Counted from the stretch's first letter, positions 21,706 through 33,261 are shown. The stretch is DNA of 64,000 bases from Bos javanicus (GCF_032452875.1 NC_083881.1:61759689-61823688), one strand, 5' to 3'. Made by a program: numbers and translations. Notes: generated by a model from the sequence alone, not told the origin.

Positions 21706-23399
21706 TTATCATGGAGTGGGTTCCAGGTACCCCTAGAGCCCATATTTGTATGCAGACACACTCAGGTCATGGGAAGTCTTGTCAGGGCATGGAGGTCACA
21801 GAGGATCACCTGCAATATATGTGCATGCATATGCTTGTGTGTTGGGGCTGGAAGTTGAAGTTCAGTTCCGCTGGCTTTGCTTTGGTGGGTCCCAGGTTCT
21901 AACCCTAGTCGAGCCACCCACCCACTGTCTGGTTTCGTGCATCTCACCTGGCATCTCTGGGCCTGTCTGTTAGATGACAGGACCGGTTTAGGGCATCCTT
22001 AGGCAGATCCGTGTCAGGACTCTTTGCTCAGGATAGTAAGCTGGGTAAGGGCCCTCATGGCTGTGGCCTTCAGGGACATAACCCACACTGGATACAGCCT
22101 GGCCCACTGGTGTGAGGAACATGGGCTCTGACTGCCTTCTCAACACTCTCTCTTCTCCGGTGTTTTCTGTAACATTTTCTCTTCCCGACTCAGTTCCTGG
22201 GAATGCGTCTACATTTCCCTAGGCCCTGGCTTAGTGAGGGGAAGTTTCCGAGAGCTCAGGCCAGGCTGGGCTCCGAAGGAAGTGGAGTCAGCGGGGTGTG
22301 GGGATCAATCGGACTCAGACTCACGAGGGACAGGAACAAACACGCCTTGCTGGCACTCGTGGGCGGGCAAGACAAAAGCCACTGTGGCAATTCATTGACC
22401 ATACCTGTCATCCTGCAGCTGGGCCCCAGGCCGCTGTTGTCAAGAACAGGGAGGGTTGCTATGAAAATAAACCCTCTGCAGCTGGCAGCTGTGTGCTCCG
22501 GCCCAGCTGTGCTCGCAGGCAGGCAGCGCGCAGACCTGCACTCTTGTTTGACAGAGCCTGCGCTCCCGTCAGGCGGTGAAGAGGAAACATCCTGGCAGGC
22601 ACGGAAAACTCCACAGAGCCTCCAGGAGAAGGAGCACCACAGGGAGCCACCTATTTCAGCTGACGTGACAGGAAGCTGCTGGAAGGAGCTTTATTGTGAC
22701 TGCTCCGGCAGGGTGAGACTCACTGGGGGATCTGGGGACACAGAGTGACGAACTTGCTCATTCTCCTGTGATTTCCACGTCCGAGTGAGAGTTCCGAAGC
22801 CAAGGAAGCGCCCCAGTGGCCCGTCCCTCATGCTGCGGCCACTCTGCGTTCATGCCTGTGTCTTCACACAGACGGGAAGCCATAGAAGGCAGGAAGCAAA
22901 GCAATACGATAATACCTCTTGGTAGCAAACTTCACCCTCCTCCCCAGCCCAGCCTACTTGCCTCACAGTCTTCAGGCCTCATGAAAAAAGACTGTGGATA
23001 GATGTCTGTTCTCAGGGACGATGGAGAAGCTGGAGCAAGACCCATGGCCATGCCAAGGCCACACTTCTCCAGCAGATGAGGAGTAGAAGCCTCCTGTTTG
23101 CCCCTCTGCACCACCTCTCTCTACCTCCCAGTGACCAGACAATGCTGACCAAGACCCCCTCAGCCCAGTCCCCAAACCCCCAGGGAAGACACAGTGAGTC
23201 TGTGCCCACCCAGGCCCTCACTGCCGCCTGTGGAGGCTGAAATCTGAGGGAGCCCTGTGAGAGATGCAAAGCCCTTCTGGATGTCTCTGAGCTTCCACGT
23301 AGTTCTTGTTCCAGGGCTGCTGTTTCTCCCTAAATTTTCCTTCTGGGAAGAAGGGCCTCCTGGAAAGGTCCCTCAGAGCCCCAGAGGAGGTAGTGAATT
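21706..23399. other. 1.7 kb largely repeat-free DNA, no gene proven
   Basis: This is one of the longest stretches where I see no repeat. A plus frame of 181 codons runs 22203-22748. It is low in typical protein features and lacks a recognisable domain or clear flanking splice signals, so I do not call it a gene. The part 22350-22720 has intact-looking CpGs and could be regulatory. Confidence 0.35.
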
Positions 23400-23600
23400 C
23401 TTTCAGCTCTTGTATATCTGAAAAAGTCTATTTCATCTTTGTGTTTGAAATATATTTTATCTGAATATAGGCTGACAGGTTTTTTTTCCCCCTTTCACCA
23501 TCTTCTGACTTGTGCTTCCAATAAGAAATCTACTGATATTACTATCTTTGTTTCTCTGTGAGAAATGACTGTTTGGAAATGGCTGGCGAGTGGTAACATG
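23400..23600. repeat. L1M fragment
   Basis: It reads 'ttctttcagctcttgtatat', 'gaaatatattttatctgaat' and 'caataagaaatctactgata'. These are known L1M 3' region words. The orientation was not settled. Confidence 0.55.
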
Positions 23601-24424
23601 AACCATTTCTGATTCTGTGTGAGCTCTGCAATTGCTCTGACTGATCCATTTTAGTTTTTTTTTTTTTCTCCCCCAGACGTTAGATGGTTTTCCTACCTTC
23701 CTCCACGGATCAGTACTCAGCTAAAGACTTGAGGGAGACCTTCCTCAGGGCTCCAGAGTGTTCTTTCTGTGTAACTCTCCCTTTTCCAGTATTCTGCCCC
23801 ACAGTTCCAGTCACGCGGGCCTCCCCAAGTCTGAAAGCTGTTTTCTTAGCTCAGGAAAAATCCCAGGCTCTGTTTGGGTACCCATTCTGTGTTTTGTAGA
23901 CAGAAAAGTCTCTTTAAGCAGTAAGCTAAGAAAGTTGCAGGGCTCACCTTGTTTGTTTCCTGTCTCTATGCTAGCTGTTTTCCAGGACTTAATGCCATTG
24001 TCCCACATGTTTTGTTCAGGTTCTTAGTTGTTTAAGACAGGAGGATAAATGCACCACGCCTGGAAGTAGAAGCCCTTGATCTGTTTCTTTGGAGTGTGCT
24101 AAGAGGTGTCGATTTATTCTGTGAGAATAAGAGATGCAAATAATCTGTGGCAGTGCATCAGAAAGACATGTGCCTCTGTGCAATTGATAGAGATGTGACA
24201 TTTATGTACCACAGCCATTGCCATTTTGCATAGCAGTTGCTAATAAGGGATAACACATGGAACATATCATGAAATGTCACTGAATATAACATGCATTGAA
24301 ATATATTAATAAACCACTTATCATGTATATTCACTTCTGTTTCCACATCTTATGGCCGCCCTGGTTCGAAAACTCCAAGAAATTGACTTTAAAAGAAACA
24401 AGTCACGACCTAAGTGAAAACTAG
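23601..24424. other. No gene or repeat recognised
   Basis: A T-run with a polypyrimidine stretch lies at about 23655-23677. The rest is unassigned. Confidence 0.4.
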
Positions 24425-25240
24425 GCGAGGTATATGAACAAACAGTTGACAGAAAGGAAATACAAATGGCTCATAATTACATGAAAATATTTCTCAACTA
24501 CATTCATAATAAGAGAATGCAATTGAAAACTATGAAATACCATTTTCACCCACTGCTGCTGCTGCCGCTAAGTCGCTTCTGTCGTGTCCAACTCTTAGCG
24601 ACCCCATGGACTGCAGACCACCAGGCTCCTCCGTCCATGGGAACTAGACTGGCAAAAATCCAAAAGTTTGGTCGTATACTCTACTGGCAATTCTGGGGAA
24701 ACAGGCACTCTCACACACTGCCGGTGGTTGTATCAATTGGTACAACTCTTATAGACAGCATAGGTCCTCTGCGGCAGCCATCCCTCCTTCAGAGTCTATC
24801 CTACAGAAATCTCTGCACAGATGGGAATAACGAATGCTATTCTCTGGGGTGGTGTCTCAAATAAAAAGAGATTGGGAAAAACTCAAGTGTCCATCAACAG
24901 GGGATTAAATAAATTCTGGTATATTCACAAAAGCGAATATTATGCAAATATCAAAAAAGACAATGCTATTTTCTGTGTATTATAAAGATTTCAAATATAT
25001 TAAGTGGGGAAAAGAAAATAACAAAGTGTAAAATAGTATCTATAGAACTGAGTAAAAAAGAACAGAAATAATAATATTTATTTTGTTTATGTTGTAAAAA
25101 AAAAAACTGGGAAAATACACCAAATCTAATAATAAAGGTTAGCTGTCAGCAGTGGGAACAAGGCTTTCCTCTGAATACTTTCTAATACTTTTTATTGTTA
25201 ACCATGAGAATGCATTTTCTATTAAAATTTAAATTAAAAC
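24425..25240 (+). repeat. L1M LINE 3' end, sense, split by BovA fragment
   Basis: It reads 'gacagaaaggaaatacaaat', then after the SINE 'ctagactggcaaaaatcc', 'ctcaagtgtccatcaacagg', 'aaaaaaaactgggaaaatac' and a final 'cattttctattaaaat'. It is one continuous old L1 except for the SINE at 24552-24642. Confidence 0.88.
24552..24642 (-). mobile_element. BovA monomer fragment, antisense
   Basis: It starts with the (CTG)n tail, then 'ccgctaagtcgcttctgtcg', 'cgaccccatggactgcag' and 'caccaggctcctccgtcca'. Only about 90 bp remain. Confidence 0.9.
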
Positions 25241-25839
25241 CTGCTTCTGGGCTATCTCCTCCCCCCTTTACCCCTACCACCACTGCCAGAGGTCCTTATT
25301 AAATCTTGCTTAAAGTAGGAAAAGAGCCTCCTGGCTGTTTGCTCTGCTCCTGTCCAGTTCTGGCCCCTTTAAGTGGACCTGGGGCTCCTGCAGTTCCCTC
25401 TAAGAGTGCATGAAGGGCTGCTGGGAGCCCACCTAGCTCCAAAATTGGTTCCGCTCACTTCCTCTTTGCAGCCCTGCCACTCCTAGCTTTTAGCTTTTCC
25501 TTCTTTCCAGTCTGTACTCCCCTCCCAACTTCCCCTTTGGGCCTCCATCCTTGACAACCAGCCCTCTGGACGGATGACTCAGTTTGGGAGCTGCTGGCCT
25601 GACCCTCAGCACATCTCTAGATACTGGTCCTGGCATCTGCTGTCTGACTGTTTAGACCCCTTGGCCCCCAAGCTCACTTTAGCTCTGGGCTTCTCTGCCT
25701 GCCCAACTGACAGGGGAGGGTCTTGATGATCAGAGCACAGTTGCTCCCCAACGCTGTACCTATCTCCACATCACTGCTGCATGCCAGTCACAGGCACAGC
25801 TCCCTACCTGGCGCTCCATTTCCCACTGTGTCTAAGAAT
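25241..25839. other. No gene or repeat recognised
   Basis: CT-rich, intermediate GC. It may be more of the L2 that follows, but I cannot show it. Confidence 0.35.
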
Positions 25840-26190
25840 GAAGTCTACACCTGAACCACAGGTGTAGACTCACCTCCTCTCCAGCCACTGCCTGACACAC
25901 TATCCCCCAGTCATGCTGGACTAAATTCTTCAGAACTGGCAAGTGCTTTCCTACCTCCACCCTTTGCTCTTCTTGCTCCTGGAATGCCCTTTCTTTGGCT
26001 AGGAAGTTTCATCTGTTTCCAGTACCTCTGTACATGAGTGCACATATATGACTTGCATTTCCCTGTGTGCTCAACGTGCAAGTCAATACAGGAGTATACT
26101 CAAACTGTTTTCTAGCAGCGTTTCTAATTACTGCTCTCTTGCTTTGTTTTGAGCTCCCTGAGTGCAGGAACTGTGCATTGATAAGACCCT
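25840..26190 (+). repeat. L2 LINE fragment, sense
   Basis: It reads 'ctgcctgacacactatcccc', 'tcttgctcctggaatgccct', 'ttttgagctccctgagtgca'. These fit the 3' part of L2. Confidence 0.6.
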
Positions 26191-26644
26191 AAATCTAGAC
26201 AACCACGAGGTGCAGAAATGTAATTCAAACTCCTGGAGAGACCTACTAGGAAGGAAGGATTTGGGGTAAAGAGCCGAAGACCATGGTTGGCTCAGGCTGG
26301 GTCTGGTGGAAGCCCTGGATTGATGCACTAGGCTGGGATGTCAGAGAGGCTACCACAGGAACCAAAACGATGCAGGTGGGGGCCGAGAAGGGGAGAGAAA
26401 GTTCTCAGAAGGAGGGAAGAGGTGTAGGGTGTGGCTTCCGGGCAGAGGAAAGGGCAGGTGTCCATTACTCCTACTCTGGCACTGGGAGACCAGGTGTGTC
26501 TCCTCCCTGTCTGAGTCTCATCCGTGACTCATTCCAACTCTTGCCTTGTCATTCAGCTTCCCGAATTTCAAGCCCTCTCCTCACCTGCACGGGGTGTTGG
26601 CTAATTTGCCTGTCTAGAATCCCTTGCAGCTCCATCTGGTTTTA

Positions 26645-26925
26645 ATGAATGGTCTTCTTTTCCTTTCGGGAACTAGGCCCTTTGACCTGAGCTGCCAATC
26701 ACAGGCCCCGCCCCCCCAGGGATGACATCGTGGCCCAAGCTAAGCCAATCAGTTCCTTCCTAAGAATTAGCATCCTGGGGGAGGCACTCAGAGCTGCCGC
26801 ATTGACGGCCCCTATCTAGAGACCTCTAGAGTTCCCAATGGGCTCCCCAGAGCTGCCCGGTTCTTATCCTTCCTGTGGGCAGCCGTTCCTTTCATTTGGG
26901 AGCCCACTTCGGGAGATGGTTCTGG
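26645..26925. other. CCAAT- and GC-box-bearing stretch, probably repeat-derived
   Basis: It has 'gctgccaatcacaggccccg', a run 'ccccgcccccc', and a second 'gctaagccaatcagttcc'. These look like promoter boxes, but similar 'ctaggccaatcag' words are common in old LTR/MER repeats. No TATA or first exon is evident. Confidence 0.3.
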
Positions 26926-26929
26926 ATTT

Positions 26930-27130
26930 CTCCAGCACATGTGGTCACATCCTGTCTCCTAGCATTTTGTTCAGATCTGCCTTTTAGTATTTGTCACTGA
27001 CTTGCATATAATTATGTGCCAACTCAGCTCCATTCATTCAACCTGTATTCACCATTATTCACACACTGATTATGTATGCCCGATAAATTCCTCTGTTTGT
27101 TCAAGTTAGAATTGTATTTTGTAGCTTGGA
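26930..27130 (+). repeat. L2 3' fragment
   Basis: 'tttgttcagatctgcctttt' and 'agtatttgtcactgacttgc' match the L2 3' region and its sister fragment at 28.33 kb. Confidence 0.55.
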
Positions 27131-27639
27131 ATCCCCCAAAACCTGAACGAATATACTACCCGAGGCCCAGCAGAGCCAGGAGGAGGGCTGCTGCTGCCAT
27201 GCGCCCACCCTCCTCTCTAGCCGTCGTCCATGCATGACTCCATCCCAGTGCTTGACCACCAGGAGGCCATCCTTGAGCTGTGTTGCTCACCACCATCCCT
27301 GCGTGTTTCTCCTGCCTCTCAGCTCCACTGTGAGCAGTGGAGTACACGCACGGGAACTTTTACTCTCAGCCTCTAGGGGAGAGCTGAGCTCAGGCTGTGC
27401 AATCCATCCATAGCTTCCTTCAGCTTATTTCCATGCTGGCCACCACGGACCCTTCCACCCAGAGAATCCCCTACTGCCATCAAGGCAGAACAGACGGACA
27501 AATACCAGACTGGGACCACTCCTTCCTAGAAGCCTTCACGACTTTCCCATGGCTACCAAGGTCCAACCCCCCACAGGGGGCCAGTGGGGCCCCTCTGCAG
27601 CTGTACTAGCCCCTGGGTAGAATAGTTCCTTGTATGGGT
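27131..27639. other. No gene proven
   Basis: On the minus strand at 27156-27202 a short signal-peptide-like start (MAAAALLLALLGLG, then stop) can be read. It has no continuation and is treated as chance. Confidence 0.35.
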
Positions 27640-28070
27640 TGAGAGAATCTGTTCCAGGCCTCTCTCCTTGCTTCTGATGGTTTGCAGGCAATCTTTGGTA
27701 TTCCTTGGCTTGTGGACACATCATCCCAATCTCTACCTTCATCCTTTTTTTTGGCCATACTATGAAGCATGTGGGATCTTAGTTCCCTGACCAGGAATCA
27801 AACCCATGCCTCCTGCAATGGAAGTGTGGAGTCCTCACCACTGGACAAATAGGGAAGTCCCTCTGTCTTCATCTTCAGGTGGTGTTCTTCCTGTGTGCTG
27901 ATCTGTCTCTGTCCAAATCTCCCTTTTTTGGAAGGACACCAGTCATATTGGAATGACCTCATCTTAACTTGATCATCTGCAAAGACCCTATTCCCCAAAG
28001 AGGTCACATTCACAGGTACTAGGGGTTAGGACCTCATATCTTTTGAGGACACAATTCAACCCATAACACC
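27640..28070 (-). mobile_element. MaLR-type LTR, antisense, split by CHR SINE
   Basis: It reads 'ggcctctctccttgcttctg', 'attccttggcttgtggacac', then after the SINE 'ggacaccagtcatattggaa', 'cttaacttgatcatctgcaa' and 'caattcaacccataacacc'. It is the antisense ERVL-MaLR order. Confidence 0.85.
27744..27860 (-). mobile_element. CHR-type tRNA SINE, antisense
   Basis: T-run, 'ttggccatactatgaagcat', 'agttccctgaccaggaatca', 'aagtgtggagtcctcaccac'. Flanks 'ctctaccttcatc' (27731-27743) and 'ctctgtcttcatc' (27861-27873) match at 11 of 13 positions, a decayed target duplication. Confidence 0.88.
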
Positions 28071-28074
28071 AGCA

Positions 28075-28480
28075 TATTCCATGCCTGCCCTTCTCCCACC
28101 ATTCCCCAGCATGCTGCTGTGTTCCCCCTGACTCCCCAGCTGTGAGCACACTCTGCACTTGGGTCTTGACTTGCCTGTTCCCTCAGCTGACTCCCTCCCT
28201 CCCTTCTCACTATACTGAGACCCAGCCAGGCCTGAGGTTTAGACCAAACCCCACCTTCGCATCCCTCAGAAAAGCTTTCCTGATTTCCACCCATATGTGA
28301 CCACTTCCTGCTCCAAACTCCTCGTGTTTTTGTTCAGATCCCTCTTTTAGTATTTGTCATAATCTGTCTCCTGCATTATTTGCCTATTTATTCATTCACT
28401 CTACGTTTGTTCAATATTAGTCAACATTTTTTGAGCATGTTATACATACCAGGCACTCTGCTAGGCTCTGGAAACTCAAA
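28075..28480 (+). repeat. L2 3' region, sense
   Basis: 'gcatccctcagaaaagcttt', 'cctgatttccacccatatgt', 'tgcctatttattcattcact' and 'ccaggcactctgctaggctc'. It continues into an old-repeat stretch to about 28660. Confidence 0.6.
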
Positions 28481-28664
28481 GGTCAAACAGAAAACTTACT
28501 CTTTAGGAGTTCCTACATGGGGCAATTAGCATGAACAGCAGTCACACCAGAACGAGGTATAGACTGCCAGGTGTGCAAAGAGCAGAGGGAACTCTGAGTT
28601 ACAAGGCCACTAATTAATTGCATCTTAAGGTACAGTGAGCCTGTCACTTCCTAGGTGATCTTAG

Positions 28665-28894
28665 AGGCTGTTTGGCAAGACCATAGGTATGGAATCAGGC
28701 AGCACAGGTTTTAAATCCAGCCCTGCCACTTAGAGTTACCTGTAACTAGCCATGCCAACTTCAATAATATCATCCATAAAATGGGGTGCTAACAGTACAG
28801 ACCGCACGAGGCTGCTCTGAGCACTTAGGAGTGATGAATATAAAATGCTTAGCATAGTGCCCGATACTTTGTAGGTCCTCAGTAAATATCAGTT
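28665..28894 (+). repeat. MIR SINE, sense
   Basis: It reads 'ccataaaatggggtgctaac', 'ttagcatagtgcccgatact' and 'taggtcctcagtaaatatca'. The Bov-tA that follows landed at its 3' end. Confidence 0.88.
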
Positions 28895-29101
28895 GGGCTT
28901 CCTGGTGGCTCACATGGCAAAGAATCTGCCTGCACTACAGGAGACCTAGGTTCAATCCCTGGGTTGGGAAGATCCCCTGGAGAAGGGGAGGGCTACCCAC
29001 TCCAGTATTCTTGCCTGGAGAATTCCATGGACAGAGGAGCCTGGTGGGCTACAGTCCACAGGGTCACAAAGAGTCGAACACGACTGAGCAGCTAACACAC
29101 A
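28895..29101 (+). mobile_element. Bov-tA SINE, sense
   Basis: 'gggcttcctggtggctcaca', 'aggttcaatccctgggttgg', 'attcttgcctggagaattcc', 'gagtcgaacacgactgagca'. Full length. Confidence 0.95.
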
Positions 29102-30317
29102 CAAACATCATTTATTCATGACGCTCCATCTCGAAGACTTGGTGCCTTTGGAGGTAGGGGTGGGAAGGGAGGAAGAACATCAAACGTCATGTGCAAAGGC
29201 ATCAGGGCAGGCATCAGTGGGATTCTCAGTGAGGGTGAAGGGTGGTGTAGGGAGCACAGGGAGAAGAAGATGGAAAGAGGGCAGGGCAAGGCGGAGAACC
29301 CAGTCTCCCTTGGGGCAAAGGTGAAGTCTTTCTCACTCTGTACCTTGTACCTTGGGCAAGCTCATAATCCCTCATTTCAATGTTTATTAAAATGAATTCA
29401 GTGGTTGGATCCAATCCTTTCCAGGGATATACTCACTTTTCAACTGAGAAACTGTGAGCCAGCAAAAAGAAGGAAAAATAAAAAGAACTTCCACAAGTTT
29501 AGCCCAGAGAGATGCGTTTAGCACAGAGAGCTGCATATGGAGGCCGCCTCCTAGGGCTGCTCTCCAGCAGTGGGCAAGGCTGGGCACCGGGATACCCCGG
29601 CGGCCTAGACCCTCCACCTGCCCTCATGTTCCCGTCCGTGCCCTCGTGGGATCCGAGCAGCCTGGACGAGGGATGGGACGTTGTATGAGAAACCAACTGT
29701 GCCACTGGATCCTCTTCTGGAGTTCAGGCTCCTGCTCTGGCGGGGTCAGCTGAGGACACGTGGGAATGTCTCCTGGTTTTCCAGCTCTTTACTTATCCTC
29801 CTTCTCAGGCCTCTTAACAATGCCATATAGCCAAGACAGGTGAGTCAAAAGTCCCCGGGGCCTATGGCAAGCAGCAATTATCCTCCCAGTCATGTTTTGT
29901 TGACACCTGCATACCCAGAAGTCTCATCCTGCAACACTCAAGCTGGTTTCTAACCACACCCCTTCCAACAGGATGGACTCACCTCTGCCAAGGTTACAGG
30001 ATTTGCCAGAGGTCAGAGAGCGGGTTCTCCAGCAGGCAGGAAGGCTCTGAGACCAAGCCACTCACACCCTGCCCTGGGTGATGCGGTGACCTTTCAGGAG
30101 TTTGCTTCAAAACAAAGATACATACGAACAGGTCTTCAATCCTGATTTTAAAAGAAAGAAAGAAATCCCACTAAAACTTGAACTTGCCATGCAGTGTTTC
30201 CTGGTTTTTGATTCAGCAGGGCCCAGAACACTTAAGTGCCCCGTAATAACAATCCGAGTAACCAACACTTCCATAAGCACAGAGGTGCCAGCACTTTCCC
30301 AAGTGCCGCTCTCTAGT
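29102..30317. other. 1.2 kb without recognised gene or repeat
   Basis: Both strands have short frames only. No motif of note. Confidence 0.4.
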
Positions 30318-30484
30318 GAGGAGAAGGGGATGACAGAGGATGAGATGGTTGGATGGCATCACTGACTAAGTGGACATTAGTGTGAGCCAACGCTGGGAGA
30401 TAGTGAAGGGCAGGGAAGCCTGGCGTGCTGAGGTCCATGGGGTCACAAAGAGTCGGATGCAACTGAACGACTGAACAACAACTC
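30318..30484 (+). mobile_element. BovB LINE 3' end, sense
   Basis: 'gacagaggatgagatggttg', 'gatggcatcactgactaagt', 'catggggtcacaaagagtcg' and 'caactgaacgactgaacaac'. About 165 bp of the 3' end only. Confidence 0.9.
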
Positions 30485-30567
30485 TCTAGGCTACTCAAGG
30501 GCAGCCCTGCCCTCGACCATGCTGAGCTGGGCTGCCTGCTCTGTCACCAACTGTGCCTTCTTCTACG

Positions 30568-30752
30568 GAAAGTGAAAGTGACTCAGTCGTGTCCAACTCT
30601 TTGCGACCCCAAGGACTATACAGTCCATGGAATTCTCCAGGCAAGAATACTGGAGTGGGTAGCTGTTCCCGTCTCTAGGGAATCTTCCTAACCCAGGAAT
30701 CGAACCCAGGTCTCCCGCATTGCAGGTGGATTCTTTACCATCTGAGCCGCCA
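30568..30752 (-). mobile_element. Bov-tA SINE, antisense
   Basis: 'gtgactcagtcgtgtccaac', 'ccatggaattctccaggcaa', 'cgaacccaggtctcccgcat', 'ggattctttaccatctgagc'. Confidence 0.95.
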
Positions 30753-30799
30753 AATGTCAAAACCTCAGCTCAGGAACAAGCTAGGAAAATAAGTTTTGC

Positions 30800-30995
30800 T
30801 GTTAGAGACTGAGGACCTGGATTCTAGTCTCCCCTGGGCCAAGTAATTAGCTCTGTGACCTTGGCCAAATTATTTAGCTGCTCAGAACTTTAGTTCCTTT
30901 CACTGTCGAGTGGACTTAATCATTCCTGCTGGGTTCAGCTCGTGGTGCAAGTGTGAGGACCAAACAGGAATAATATGTGGGAGAAGCTCTGTGAA
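30800..30995 (+). repeat. MIR SINE, sense
   Basis: 'acctggattctagtctcccc', 'agctctgtgaccttggccaa', 'caaacaggaataatatgtgg'. Confidence 0.8.
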
Positions 30996-31311
30996 TGGGA
31001 AGAGCTTACACATGGCAGCTTTGTCATGAACTCCTGCTGGCCTCCCTGGCTAAGGAATGGGGTGCCCCTGAGATGTGAGAGTGAGCCGGGGGACTCTAGC
31101 CTTCTGAAACAGAACCCCCGGCGATCCCAGTCAGGGTGTCCCAGTGGATGGGCTTTTGTGTGCTGGATGGGGAAGCTGGAGTTCTGAGGTCAGATCTGAG
31201 TTCCCATCACACCTCTGCCCCTTAGCAGTGACAACTCCGAAGCCCTTACTCTCGTATAAACTCTGCTTGTCACCTGTAGTAGGGGCAGGTGTATATGGTA
31301 GGTTGGGCTTG

Positions 31312-31475
31312 TAGAGGTTCTCAATGCAGGCTACACACTGGAGCCACCTGTGGGACTTGTAATAAATTCTGCGGCCCGGGACCCAACCCAGGCCAGTGAA
31401 TGCAGACCTTGGGGCAGGGGCCCAACTGCTGTTGTTTTTGCAGCTCCCCAGGTGATTCCTGAGGGCAATCAGTAG
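31312..31475. repeat. MER5-type hAT element
   Basis: 'gaggttctcaatgcaggcta', 'ggagccacctgtgggacttg', 'cagctccccaggtgattcct'. A minus frame of 126 codons that crosses it (31131-31511) is therefore not a gene. Confidence 0.82.
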
Positions 31476-31964
31476 GGAGGGTCTGTGGGCTGCACGGTGG
31501 AATGTATCCATTGCCAGTGCTAGGTCTGACGCCCCAGATGGCCCCTACTCAGCCGTGCCTCCCTCCCTTCCACCCAGTCCCTCCGAAGCTCAGCTCTGCC
31601 GGATAGTTGAGCAGGGCAAGAGGAAACCTGCAGCGGAGGCCGCAGTTTTGCACCACCCCTGCCCCCGGCCCAGCCAGCTGATGGCGGATGCACAGATCCT
31701 GTAGAAATAGGCTCCTGACCCGGGCTGCTCTGCTGTTCTTTCTTCCCTCCCAATCTCAGCAACAGTGCAATCACTCTCTCCTCTCCACCTGCCCCCACAT
31801 CCTCTCTTCTCTCATTCATTGCACATTTCTTGAGGACTTGCTGCATGTCAGACACTGTGGGAAGCGTTAAGAGTTTCAGACCCAGATAAGGTACTGGGAT
31901 ACCGGCCATGAGACGGAGCCAGTGAGGGAGATGGGTGGAGACTGGGGGAGCTCAGGGATCCAGG
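31476..31964. other. No gene; short old-repeat motif
   Basis: 31805-31865 ('cattgcacatttcttgagga') is a degraded old-repeat scrap. The rest is unassigned. Confidence 0.4.
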
Positions 31965-32150
31965 AGTCAAGCAGAGCTGGCTCCAGTCTGGATCCACAGA
32001 ATGGCCCTGTTCACATCACTTAGCCTCTCCGTGAGCCTTTAATCTACAAAATGGGGCTACTCTTCCCCTCCTTCCCAGGTTTGTTGTGAAAATCAAAATA
32101 AATGAGGGATGTAGAGAGCCTGCGCACTGTAGGTGCCCAGTTATGACAAG
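31965..32150 (+). repeat. MIR SINE, sense
   Basis: 'gctggctccagtctggatcc', 'ctacaaaatggggctactct', 'ttgttgtgaaaatcaaaata', 'actgtaggtgcccagttatg'. Confidence 0.85.
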
Positions 32151-33048
32151 AAGAGAGGCTGGTGTGGGGTGCCCCGGATGCCCGCAAAGCCCAGTGGGCT
32201 TCCTCCGTGTCCTCATTTCATCTCATCTCACTGCCACTCCCTCTCCTTTGCCTTTTCTCCCCTTGAATCCTCTCTTCCCTTTCCTTGAACAACATAGGGC
32301 ATGACCACAGCCTCTCTTCTGTGAACACTTGCATAGTGCAATTGGCAAACCTTCATTGACTAGCTATTATATCTCTGCTTTCTATTTTTAAAGCACACGG
32401 CTAGAATTTAGTACCCTGAACTGCTTTGTGCGTGTGCATGCCTGCTTGTGCGTGTGCATCCTTGCCCAATGTGGCTGCCTGATCAGAGAGACAGGGTGGT
32501 TTTCTTTCCTGGGGCCAGAGCAGCTGCTGGGCAGCCTGAATTGGAGCCGCTGAGCCTCTTGGCTGCTGGGGGGGTGGGGGTGGTGGTGTCAGCCTGAGAA
32601 GGGAGGACGGAGGGGCTGGTCAGGGTGAAGGCCAGAGGCGTGGGGATTTGGAGCTCTGACTCAGCTCCCCTCGAGGCCTCTGCCTCTGTTCCTGGAGTGA
32701 GGCCATCACACAGGCCTGGCGCTGGCTCCCATCCGAGGCCCCACCAGCCCATTTTCCCTGATCACAAGGGAGCTCGCCCTTGGGGCTGAAGGCTGGGGCC
32801 TGCTTCCCAGTGACTGTCTGGATTATAGACTGTTGCTTGGGGTGCTCCCAAGTGGGCCTCACTGTACATCACCCCCACAGCCACTGTCCCCTCCCAGCTG
32901 CCTGACTTTGCTCCCTCCCGGCCGCACTGATATCACCCACACGGGCCGGCAAAGGCCTGCTTGCTCAGCACACACCCTGCCCCCTGCTCCTGCCCCCCCC
33001 CCCCCCCAGAGGCCCAGATTCCCGTGGAGGAGAAAAGTAGCAGCACTC
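32151..33048. other. 0.9 kb unique-looking GC-rich DNA
   Basis: No repeat recognised except a C-run at 32993-33009. If the minus-strand promoter candidate at 33.1 kb is real, this would be the first part of its intron 1. Minus frames here (for example 32483-32752) have no recognisable domain. Confidence 0.4.
32993..33009 (+). repeat. Poly-C tract
   Basis: A 16-17 base C run after 'ctcctg', before 'agaggcccag'. On the minus strand it is a G-run just inside the putative intron. Confidence 0.9.
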
Positions 33049-33140
33049 ACTCACCAGGAAGCCATACAGGGAGCCTCACCTGCAGACTCCCAGGCCCTGG
33101 GATAAGTCTGCTGTGGGAGGAAGCTGATGCTTATATAGAG
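33049..33140 (-). promoter_or_regulatory. Candidate TATA promoter and first exon, minus strand
   Basis: Seen on the minus strand: a TATATAA box (plus 33131-33137). About 30 bp downstream of it a transcript would start near 33107. The following 50 bp end with ATGGCTTCCTG at 33065-33055, directly followed by the consensus donor GTGAGT (33054-33049). No recognised repeat covers the segment. Inference: a short TATA-driven first exon that may carry a start codon (M-A-S-, codon 4 split by the intron) or be untranslated. No downstream exon could be identified leftward in the window and I cannot name the gene. A chance TATA word near a chance donor is the alternative. Confidence 0.3.
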
Positions 33141-33261
33141 GTTCAAACCCAAGGGCTGGGCTGAGAATCATTACACGTAAAAAGTCCCCCACAGCCTGCA
33201 GCTCACTTCTGAACTGCTGACTGGACACACAGATCTTTGCTCCTTTACTCATTAAACTGCT

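Noticed and set aside
22203..22748. 181-codon plus frame
   Set aside because: No recognisable domain or splice partners. Kept only as part of a repeat-free interval of interest.
26645..26925. CCAAT and GC boxes as a promoter
   Set aside because: The words fit an old repeat, and no TATA, CpG density, first exon or donor accompanies them.
27156..27347. Minus frame ending in a signal-peptide-like MAAAALLLALLGLG
   Set aside because: The stop follows at once. A donor (GTAGTA) could be imagined but it is weak, and no next exon or promoter supports it.
26930..28380. Near-identical words 1.4 kb apart ('tttgttcagat...tagtatttgtca') as a segmental duplication
   Set aside because: Both lie in L2 3' fragments, so the likeness comes from the shared family.
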